Shown here one piece after another: positions 1-5,073 of a DNA stretch of 5,073 bases. How positions within the stretch are numbered: position 1 is the first letter of the stretch; every line of letters begins with the position of its first letter. A program made the translations under genes and the position numbers. The notes beneath the pieces were generated by a model that saw only the letters and a list, made by a program, of their open reading frames with translations, had not been told where the DNA came from and did not search any database. Origin of the DNA: Betaproteobacteria bacterium UBA6910 (GTDB taxonomy: Bacteria > Pseudomonadota > Gammaproteobacteria > Burkholderiales > UBA6910); assembly GCA_002451065.1 (NCBI GenBank), contig DKBC01000121.1, positions 1 through 5,073 on the forward strand, read 5' to 3'.

Positions 1-1376
1 ACGATGCCCGGCAGCAGCATGAGGGGCAGGAACGCCGCCATGGTGGTGGTGACCGAGGCCAACACCGGCGCCGCCACTTCCCGCAAGGATTCGAGAGTGG
101 CCTCCAGGGCGGCCTCGCCCCGCTGCATGCGGTAATAGATGGCCTCAACCACCACCACCGCGTCGTCCACCAGCATTCCGAGCACGATCACGATCCCGAG
201 CAGCACCGAGATGTTGAGGGTGTCGCCGATGCCGTGGAGCACGGCAAACGTCCCGGCCAGGGAGAACGGGATGCCGATGGCCACCAGCAGGGCGATGCGG
301 CTGCCCAGGAAAGCCCAGCACACGGACAGCACCATGATCAACCCCAACAAGGCGTTGTTCTCCATCACCCGGATGGCCTGGCGGGTGGGCACCGTCTGGT
401 CGTCCATGAGGCTGATGACCACCCCGGTGGCTCCCAGCACCGAATTCTTGCGCGCGATGTAGTCGTTGAGCAGGGCCACCAGATCCAGGGTGTTGGTGTA
501 GCTCTTCTTCGTGACCGAGAGCAGCACTGCGGGCCGGCCCTCGTGGCTCACCAGCTGGTTGGGCTTTTCCCGGGCGCGCTGGGCACTGGCCACGCTTTCC
601 AGGGGGATCTTGGCCCGGGGATCGGCCGTGGGGCTCAGGGTGAGGCGCGCCAGGTAATCGGGGTTGGCGTCGGTGCCGATCACCCGCACCAGCCACTCCA
701 CGTCCCCGGTGCGGGCGGTCCCTGCGAAAGTGTCACGGAACCAGGCGCCCACGCCGTCGGCAATGTCGGTTGCCGTGAGGCCCCGCGCCTGGGCCGCCTG
801 GGGAAAGAATTCCACCAGCAGCTCGGGGTCGTGAAGGCCCAGGGCGAACACCCGGTCCACGCCGGCGATGCGCTCCAGGTCGTCGCGGATCTCCCGGGAC
901 AGGCTGCGCAGGGTCTCGTCGTTGGCCTGCCCGGTGACCAAGATCTGTGCCGTGGGAAAGCCGTTGGAGGTGGTCACTTCCAGCACCAGGGGATCGTCCG
1001 CCTCGGTGGGCAGCTCGGACTGGGCCTCGTTCTGGATCTCCCGCCGCAGGTCATTGACGCGCTTGTCGAACACCCGCTCGTCCACGTCCCGGAACCGAAC
1101 CAGGATGGAGGAGATGTTCTCGCGGGAACTGCTCAGCACGAACTTGATGTCGGGCACGCCCTTGATGGCGTCCTCCAGGGGCTTGGTCACGCGCTTCTCC
1201 ACGTCCTCGGGGGACGCTCCCGGCAGCACGGTCGTGATCTGCACCCAGTTGAAATTGATCTCCGGGTCCTGCTCCCGGGGCATGATCGCGTAGGACGCGA
1301 ATCCCAGCAGCAGCACCACCAGGAAGGTGATGTTGGCCAGGGGGTGGTTCTCGAGCAGGCGGCGGTAGAGGCTCAC
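1..1376 (-). CDS. RND efflux pump inner-membrane permease, HAE-1-like (partial, 3' end outside window)
   Basis: This is the N-terminal 458 residues of a proton-driven RND transporter; family members are usually about 1,000-1,050 aa, so over half is missing. Reading starts at GTG 1376-1374 (MSLYRRLLENHPLAN) and stays open to the window edge. TM1 is at about residues 13-32, followed by a PREQDPEI segment and a large periplasmic porter region (about 37-330). TM2 is at about 340-357, TM3 at 361-381 and TM4 at 389-411, and TM5 begins near 434. TM4 reads GMLVDDAVVVVE. Asp404 and Asp405 match the paired proton-relay aspartates of AcrB (D407/D408), which favours the HAE-1 drug/hydrophobe class over the heavy-metal class. 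The GTG overlaps the adaptor stop as GTGA and has no clear Shine-Dalgarno, so translation is probably coupled. The next Met, residue 32, would remove TM1. The adjacent adaptor is its likely partner. The substrate cannot be told. Confidence 0.95.
   Translation of the reverse strand, partial: MSLYRRLLENHPLANITFLVVLLLGFASYAIMPREQDPEINFNWVQITTVLPGASPEDVEKRVTKPLEDAIKGVPDIKFVLSSSRENISSILVRFRDVDERVFDKRVNDLRREIQNEAQSELPTEADDPLVLEVTTSNGFPTAQILVTGQANDETLRSLSREIRDDLERIAGVDRVFALGLHDPELLVEFFPQAAQARGLTATDIADGVGAWFRDTFAGTARTGDVEWLVRVIGTDANPDYLARLTLSPTADPRAKIPLESVASAQRAREKPNQLVSHEGRPAVLLSVTKKSYTNTLDLVALLNDYIARKNSVLGATGVVISLMDDQTVPTRQAIRVMENNALLGLIMVLSVCWAFLGSRIALLVAIGIPFSLAGTFAVLHGIGDTLNISVLLGIVIVLGMLVDDAVVVVEAIYYRMQRGEAALEATLESLREVAAPVLASVTTTMAAFLPLMLLPGI
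1373..1376 (-). other. GTGA stop/start overlap, RND adaptor to RND pump
   Basis: The minus strand reads CGCCCGTGAGC. The adaptor ends ...AQRP with TGA, and the RND pump starts at the overlapping GTG. It is the only non-ATG start among the four visible starts, and no Shine-Dalgarno is evident, so expression of the pump probably depends on translation of the adaptor. Confidence 0.75.
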
Positions 1377-2383
1377 GGGCGCTGGGCGGCGAGGGGCTGT
1401 CCGTCGGTGAGCAGGTGGCGCCCATCGACCGCGATGCGGGTGTCCGGCGGGAGCTCGGCGGGCGCGGGACGCCCTTCCTGGGCCTCGGTCAGGGGCACGA
1501 ACCGGGCATGCCGGTTCTCCAGCACGAACACGCCGAGACGGCCTTCGCGGCGCACCACCAATTCGGGCGGCATATGCGGCGTGGTGTCCCGCCAGGCGAT
1601 CCGCCCCGAGGCGCCGGGTGCGGCCTCATTCCCCGTGAACGCGAGCCGCACTTCGACGTTGCGGGCGTCGGGATTGATGGCCGGCGACACCCGGGAGAGC
1701 TTGAGGGGATGGCGTGCGCCCAGCGCCACGAACTCGATCTCCCTGGCGTTCTGCAGGGAGGCCACGTCCTTGACCTGGACCTGGGCCGCCACTTCCACCC
1801 GGCTCAGGTCCACCAGCGCGATCAGCGCCGTTCCGGGCGCGGCCAGCTCGCCCACGTGGGCCAGGCGTTCCCGCACCACGGCCCGGAACGGCGCTCGCAG
1901 CGTGGTCTTCTCCAGGCTGCGGCGGGCGGTTTCCAGTTGGGCCCGGTTGAGCGCGACCTCGGCCCGCAGCACTTCCACCTCGGTTTCCCGCTGGTTCAGC
2001 GCCTCCTGGGATATGAAGTTGCGCTCCTTCAGTTCCCGGCCGCGACGGAGCTGGCTCTCGGCCAGTTCTAGGCGCGCCTGGGCCGACTTGAGCGCGGCAT
2101 CCGCCCGGTCCGCCGCCAGCTCGAAGTCCCGGGAATCCAGCCGGATCAGGGGCGTGCCCTTGGGCACCACCTGACCCACTTCCGCCGGAATCGCGACCAC
2201 CCGGGCGGAGACTTCCGCCGACAGCTTCGCCTCGTTCAGGCTCCGCGCGGAAGCCGGCGCGTCGCGCATGGGATACACCGCCACTTCGGCGAAGGCCTTG
2301 GCGCTCACGCTCGTGTTCGCCTGCTGGGCGTTAGCGGCGGTGATGGTCAGGGCCAGGAGCAGAAACGGGAGCGGGATTTTCAT
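1373..2383 (-). CDS. RND efflux periplasmic adaptor (membrane-fusion protein)
   Basis: A 336-residue adaptor that would bridge the RND pump to an outer-membrane channel. Residues 1-19 form a signal peptide with a hydrophobic core and an A-N-A cleavage site before Gln20. No Cys follows, so it is probably a soluble signal peptidase I product and not a lipoprotein like AcrA. The first lipoyl half-motif is at about 51-87 (AEVSARVVAIPAEVGQVV, then GTPLIRLD). A helical hairpin rich in Ala, Glu, Arg and Leu follows at about 88-157. The second lipoyl half is at about 160-192 (LRAPFRAVV, then VGELAAPGTALIALVD). A beta-barrel spans about 195-262 and a membrane-proximal region runs to the C-terminus. 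The length is a little below the usual 350-400 aa. The ATG lies 7 bases after the permease stop with a GAGG 5 bases upstream. Its stop overlaps the RND gene start, which supports pairing with that pump. Assignment to the adaptor family is firm; the substrate is unknown. Confidence 0.95.
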   Translation of the reverse strand: MKIPLPFLLLALTITAANAQQANTSVSAKAFAEVAVYPMRDAPASARSLNEAKLSAEVSARVVAIPAEVGQVVPKGTPLIRLDSRDFELAADRADAALKSAQARLELAESQLRRGRELKERNFISQEALNQRETEVEVLRAEVALNRAQLETARRSLEKTTLRAPFRAVVRERLAHVGELAAPGTALIALVDLSRVEVAAQVQVKDVASLQNAREIEFVALGARHPLKLSRVSPAINPDARNVEVRLAFTGNEAAPGASGRIAWRDTTPHMPPELVVRREGRLGVFVLENRHARFVPLTEAQEGRPAPAELPPDTRIAVDGRHLLTDGQPLAAQRP

Positions 2384-2388
2384 GGTCG

Positions 2389-2392
2389 CCTC
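2389..2392 (-). promoter_or_regulatory. Ribosome binding site of the RND adaptor gene
   Basis: On the minus strand the sequence reads ACTGAGGCGACCATG. The GAGG at 2392-2389 sits 5 bases before the ATG at 2383 and shares its first two bases with the TGA stop of the ABC permease. It is the best Shine-Dalgarno match at any of the four gene junctions here, and it supports the start that gives an intact signal peptide. Ribosomes ending the permease could reload here. Confidence 0.6.
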
Positions 2393-3530
2393 AGTCCAGG
2401 GTGCGGCGGTAGCGGCGCACGGCGATGGTCATGACCACGGCGATGAACGCCAGCATGGGCCAGAGGTTGGGCAGAATTTCGGCTACCCCGTTCCCCTTGA
2501 GCAGGATGCCGCGCACCACCCGCAGGAAGTGGGTCAGCGGCAGGAGCTCTCCCAGCCACTGGGCCCACTCGGGCATGCCGCGAAACGGGAACATGAAGCC
2601 CGAGAGCAGGATCGATGGAAGAAAGAAGAAGAATGTCATCTGCATCGCCTGCATCTGGTTCTTGGCGAGGGTGGAGAAGGTGATTCCCACGGAGAGATTC
2701 GCGGTCACGAACACCAGGACGCTGGCGAGCAGCAGCGCCAGGCTTCCCGAGAGGGGCACGCCGAAGATGACCCAGGCGGCGGCCAGGATCAGCCCCGCCT
2801 GGATGTAGGCCACCAGGATGTAGGGCACGATCTTGCCGATCATAACCTCCAGGGGCTTCACCGGCGTGGCGAGCAGGTGCTCCATGGTGCCGCGCTCCCG
2901 CTCCCGGGTGATGGCGAGCCCGGTCATCATGATCATGGTCATGGTGAGGATGGTGCCCATGAGACCGGGGACAATGTTGTACTGGGTGATGCCCTCCGGG
3001 TTGTAGCGGCGCTGCACCTGCACCTCAAAAGGCGGCGGCTGGCTCCGCAGCCGCGCCAGGCTGCCGGTGAGGTCCCGCTCGAGGACGGTCTCGTTCATTC
3101 GCAGCACTGTCGCCACCGCGTTGCTGGTGGCGGCGGGATCGGTGGCGTCCGCCTCGATGAGAACCGCCGGGCGCTCGCCCCTTTGCAGCTTGCGCGAGAA
3201 GTCCTCGGGAATGGTGACCACGAACTGGGTTTCGCCCAGCTCCAGCAGGCGGTCCGCCTCCGCCTCGCTTGCCACCCGGTGGGTCACCCGGAAGTAGCCG
3301 CTGTTGGCGAGCCCGGCGATAAAGCTGCGGGCGAAGGGGCTGTCGTCCGCGGACAGGACGGCGGTGGGCAGGTTCTTGGGATCGGCGTTGATGGCGAAGC
3401 CGAAGAGAATCAGCTGGAGCAGGGGAATGCCCACCATCATGGCGAAGGTGAGCCGGTCCCGGCGCATCTGAATGAATTCCTTCGCCACCATGGCGGCAAA
3501 GCGGGACCCGGAAAAGCCGTTGCCGCTCAT
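2391..3530 (-). CDS. ABC-2 type transporter permease, YbhS/YbhR-like
   Basis: A 379-residue inner-membrane subunit of an ABC exporter. An N-terminal cytoplasmic stretch (VAKEFIQMRRDRLTF, residues 15-29) leads into TM1 at about 28-46 (MMVGIPLLQLILFGFAIN). A large extracytoplasmic domain occupies about 47-180. TM2 is at about 182-206, followed by the typical ABC-2 cytoplasmic segment ITRERERGTMEHLLATPVKP (207-226). TM3 is at about 232-257, TM4 at 264-287, TM5 at 296-316 and TM6 at 353-372. One long periplasmic domain after TM1 and five grouped TMs after it is the layout of the YbhS/YbhR/YhiH-associated drug-export permeases (ABC2_membrane_3 type). The ATG overlaps the ATPase stop as ATGA, with only a weak GGGA about 9 bases upstream. 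Only one permease gene follows the ATPase, so a homodimer is likely; E. coli ybhGFSR instead has two permease genes. The substrate cannot be read from the sequence. Confidence 0.95.
   Translation of the reverse strand: MSGNGFSGSRFAAMVAKEFIQMRRDRLTFAMMVGIPLLQLILFGFAINADPKNLPTAVLSADDSPFARSFIAGLANSGYFRVTHRVASEAEADRLLELGETQFVVTIPEDFSRKLQRGERPAVLIEADATDPAATSNAVATVLRMNETVLERDLTGSLARLRSQPPPFEVQVQRRYNPEGITQYNIVPGLMGTILTMTMIMMTGLAITRERERGTMEHLLATPVKPLEVMIGKIVPYILVAYIQAGLILAAAWVIFGVPLSGSLALLLASVLVFVTANLSVGITFSTLAKNQMQAMQMTFFFFLPSILLSGFMFPFRGMPEWAQWLGELLPLTHFLRVVRGILLKGNGVAEILPNLWPMLAFIAVVMTIAVRRYRRTLD
3527..3530 (-). other. ATGA stop/start overlap, ABC ATPase to ABC permease
   Basis: The minus strand reads TACCAATGAGC. 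The ATPase ends ...DNYQ with TGA while the permease starts MSGNG at the overlapping ATG. A weak GGGA lies about 9 bases upstream. Coupling would help keep the two subunits in proportion. Confidence 0.85.
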
Positions 3531-4453
3531 TGGTAATTGTCCCGGGTGCTGTCCATGAGGTGAATGAAGGCGTCCTCCAGGCTCGCCTCGGAGGGCGTCC
3601 AGCGGCGCTGCGCCTGCTTCCGGAAGGGCGCGATGGTGGCTTCCAGCAGCTCCGGGTCCGCTCCCGACACATGGAGGATGTTGCCGAACGGCACCACCTG
3701 GGTGATTCCCGCAAGTCCCCGCAATTCCGCCGCCAGCTCGTAGAGGTCCTCGCCTTCGACCGACCAGGTGGCGAGCCCCGAGCCTTCCAGGACCTCCTGG
3801 GGCGTGCCCCGGGCCAGCAGGTTGCCGTAGGCGATATAGGCGAGCTGATGGCAGCGCTCCGCCTCGTCCATGTAGTGGGTCGAGACCAGCACCGTGATGC
3901 CTTCGGCGGCAAGGGCGTGGATCTGCTCCCAGAAGTCGCGGCGGGCCTTGGGGTCCACACCCGCGGTGGGTTCGTCGAGCAGCAGCAGCCGGGGCTCGTG
4001 CAGCATGCAGGCCGCCAGGGCCAGTCGCTGTTTCCAGCCGCCGGACAGGGTGCCCGCCAATTGTTCCCGGCGATTGGCGAGCCCGAGTCGCTCCAACGCG
4101 TTCTCCACTGCGGTGCGGCGCCCGCGCATACCGTACATGCGCGCGACGAAGTCCAGGTTCTCCCGGATCGAAAGGTCCTCGTAGAGGCTGAAGCGCTGGG
4201 TCATGTACCCGACTCGGCGCTTGATGTCCGCGGTCTCGCGGATCACGTCGTAGCCCAGGCAGGTGCCGCGCCCTTCGTCGGGGGTAAGGAGGCCGCACAA
4301 CATGCGGATGGAGGTGGTCTTGCCGCTGCCATTGGGCCCGAGGAAGCCGAAGATTTCTCCTTCGCGTACTTCCAGCGTGAGCCGCTTCACCACCTCGCGC
4401 CCCGAGAAGCGCTTGGTCAGGCCTTCGACGGCGATGGCGTATCCGTTGCTCAT
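3527..4453 (-). CDS. ABC transporter ATP-binding protein, drug-export type (YbhF/YhiH-like, single NBD)
   Basis: A 308-residue ATPase that powers the adjacent permease. All catalytic motifs are intact: Walker A GPNGSGKTT (39-47), Q-loop Gln86 in MTQRFSLY, signature LSGGWKQ (136-142), Walker B LLLLDEP (156-162) with catalytic Glu161, D-loop GVDP (165-168) and H-loop His193 in STHYMDEAE. The SGGWKQRLALA version of the signature is typical of the YbhF/YhiH/RbbA export group. Those proteins carry two NBDs in one chain, while this one has a single NBD plus a regulatory C-terminal tail of about 90 residues (about 215-308), so it should dimerise. The chosen ATG 4453-4451 overlaps the HlyD-like stop as ATGA and places the conserved fold at the right distance from the N-terminus. 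The open frame extends upstream to 4630, but that extra part is a shadow of the preceding gene. There is no clear Shine-Dalgarno, so translational coupling is likely. Confidence 0.96.
   Translation of the reverse strand: MSNGYAIAVEGLTKRFSGREVVKRLTLEVREGEIFGFLGPNGSGKTTSIRMLCGLLTPDEGRGTCLGYDVIRETADIKRRVGYMTQRFSLYEDLSIRENLDFVARMYGMRGRRTAVENALERLGLANRREQLAGTLSGGWKQRLALAACMLHEPRLLLLDEPTAGVDPKARRDFWEQIHALAAEGITVLVSTHYMDEAERCHQLAYIAYGNLLARGTPQEVLEGSGLATWSVEGEDLYELAAELRGLAGITQVVPFGNILHVSGADPELLEATIAPFRKQAQRRWTPSEASLEDAFIHLMDSTRDNYQ
4450..4453 (-). other. ATGA stop/start overlap, HlyD-like adaptor to ABC ATPase
   Basis: The minus strand reads CTGAAATGAGC. TGA ends the adaptor and ATG, sharing two bases with it, starts the ATPase. 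No strong Shine-Dalgarno precedes the start, which fits translational coupling by termination and reinitiation. Confidence 0.85.
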
Positions 4454-5073
4454 TTCAGGCGCACGTCGACCGGCTGCCCCGGGTGGAGGCGAGGCGCGCG
4501 TTCCGGGTCGACCTTGGCTTCCACCAGAAACACCAGCTTCTCGCGCCGCTCGCGGGAGTAGATTACGGGCGGCGTGAACTCGGCCTGGGTGGAGATGAAG
4601 CTCACCGTCGCGGGGATCGCATCCCCGCAACCATCGCAGCCGGCGGTGACCGCCTGCCCGATCTTCAGCTTGGAGAGATGGGTCTCCGGCACGAAAAAGC
4701 GGAGCTTGAGGTTCTCCGGCGGCAGAATCGACACCACCGGACTCCCCGCGGCCACGTGCTCGCCCGGGAGATACAACCGGTCCTGCACGGTTCCCGAGGC
4801 CGGCGCCGCCACTGCCTTCTGCTCAAGGCGCCACGCGGCCTGGGCCAGGGCCGCTTCCGCCGCTTCCACCTCGGCGCGGGCCGCGCGGATTTCATCGCTG
4901 CGGGCGGGCAGGCGGCCGATTTTTCGCTGGGCGGCGAGTTCGGCCACCCGCGCCCGGTCCCGCTCGTAGGCCGCGCGCGCGGAATCCACCGCATTGGGGC
5001 TCACGAAGCCGTCCGCCACCAGTTTCTGTTGCCGCTGGAAGTTGGCCCGGGAGAACTCCAGGGCGGCTTCGGC
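4450..5073 (-). CDS. HlyD family secretion protein / ABC exporter adaptor, YbhG/YhiI-like (partial, 5' end outside window)
   Basis: The C-terminal 207 residues of a membrane-fusion protein; YbhG/YhiI relatives are about 320-330 aa, so roughly a third (N-terminal anchor, first lipoyl half, start of the hairpin) is missing. Visible in order: the rest of an alpha-helical hairpin rich in Ala, Glu and Arg (fragment residues 1-85, with FVSPNAVDSARAAYE at the turn), the second lipoyl half VAAPASGTVQDRLYLPGEHVAAG (88-110, contiguous in the fragment), and a beta-barrel with FFVPETHLSKLKIGQ (126-140). A CDGC cysteine pair follows (146-149), then the segment FISTQAEFTPPVIYS (159-173), which I associate with YbhG/YhiI-type adaptors. 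The frame is open to the window edge. GTG 5019 is an internal Val codon and is not a start. The stop TGA 4452-4450 overlaps the ATPase start, so the protein is almost certainly the adaptor of that ABC exporter. Confidence 0.93.
   Translation of the reverse strand, partial: AEAALEFSRANFQRQQKLVADGFVSPNAVDSARAAYERDRARVAELAAQRKIGRLPARSDEIRAARAEVEAAEAALAQAAWRLEQKAVAAPASGTVQDRLYLPGEHVAAGSPVVSILPPENLKLRFFVPETHLSKLKIGQAVTAGCDGCGDAIPATVSFISTQAEFTPPVIYSRERREKLVFLVEAKVDPERAPRLHPGQPVDVRLK
4610..4628. repeat. Perfect 8-bp inverted repeat with 3-base loop inside the HlyD-like gene
   Basis: GCGGGGAT and ATCCCCGC flank a CGC loop. The arms pair perfectly and are GC-rich, so RNA from either strand could fold into a tight hairpin. 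It lies within codons just after the CDGC motif and has no following T-run, so it does not look like a terminator. A chance product of GC-rich coding sequence is quite possible. Confidence 0.4.

Noticed and set aside
145..696. A minus-strand open frame of 183 codons in another reading frame of the RND gene
   Set aside because: The Pro/Gly/Arg/His-rich product is typical of an out-of-frame reading. The RND frame over the same bases gives a coherent pump with TM helices and the VDD motif.
234..2174. A 646-codon open frame on the plus strand
   Set aside because: It runs antisense across both the RND pump and its adaptor, ignores their boundary, has a Gly/His/Gln/Arg-rich composition without recognisable domains, and is explained by high GC content opposite real genes.
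2268..3536. A 422-codon open frame on the plus strand
   Set aside because: It lies antisense to the ABC permease and the adaptor start. The His/Gly/Gln-rich translation has no fold or motif and reads as a shadow of the permease.
3531..4298. A 256-residue N-terminal extension of the ABC permease
   Set aside because: The extension is out of frame with, and lies inside, the ATPase gene. It is Arg/Pro/Gly-rich, and the permease family fold begins at the ATG at 3530.
3530..4561. A 343-codon open frame on the plus strand
   Set aside because: It is antisense to the ABC ATPase, which has every catalytic motif intact; the plus-strand translation is low-complexity.
4610..4628. The inverted repeat as a transcription terminator
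   Set aside because: It is inside a coding gene, has no T-run after either arm, and the downstream genes are tightly coupled.
4454..4630. A 59-residue N-terminal extension of the ABC ATPase
   Set aside because: It overlaps the conserved C-terminal part of the HlyD-like gene in another frame and has no similarity to an NBD N-terminus. The ATGA overlap start is better.
4450..5019. GTG at 5019 as the true start of the HlyD-like gene
   Set aside because: The frame continues upstream to the window edge with adaptor-like helical hairpin sequence, and starting at 5019 would remove the anchor, the first lipoyl half and most of the hairpin.
1..5073. Mobile elements, CRISPR arrays, tRNA/rRNA genes, attachment sites
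   Set aside because: No terminal repeats, spaced repeats, transposase or integrase motifs or RNA-gene-like sequence were seen; almost every base falls in one of five conserved coding genes.

Overview
The window is GC-rich, has almost no non-coding DNA and is read entirely from the minus strand. Five consecutive genes are visible, so transcription runs from high to low coordinates. The proteins are all cell-envelope efflux components of Gram-negative type, and the codon use is uniformly GC-rich. This suggests a proteobacterium, perhaps a betaproteobacterium or a related gammaproteobacterium. That placement is an inference from composition and gene families; no taxonomic marker is present.

In transcription order: (1) 5073-4450, the C-terminal 207 residues of a HlyD/YbhG-like membrane-fusion protein whose start lies outside the window; (2) 4453-3527, a single-domain ABC ATPase of the YbhF/YhiH drug-export type; (3) 3530-2391, an ABC-2 permease of the YbhS/YbhR type; (4) 2383-1373, a secreted RND-type periplasmic adaptor with a signal peptide; (5) 1376-1, the first 458 residues of a HAE-1-like RND inner-membrane pump that runs off the window. 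Genes 1-3 form an ABC-type tripartite exporter. Genes 4-5 form an RND-type tripartite exporter.

All four junctions are tight. Three are 4-base stop/start overlaps (ATGA, ATGA, GTGA), and the fourth is a 7-base gap with a Shine-Dalgarno-like GAGG that overlaps the previous stop codon. The five genes therefore look like one translationally coupled operon carrying two energetically different pumps, one driven by ATP and one by proton motive force. No outer-membrane channel, regulator, promoter or terminator is visible; any of these would lie outside the window or elsewhere in the genome.

Each gene belongs to a recognisable family and I see no evidence of a wholly new system. The points most worth a second look are the coupling of an ABC exporter to an RND exporter, a Cys-Asp-Gly-Cys pair in the HlyD-like adaptor with a perfect inverted repeat next to its codons, and the minimal ABC exporter (one NBD gene and one permease gene). 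No stretch longer than a few bases lacks a gene, and there is no sign of mobile elements, RNA genes or CRISPR.
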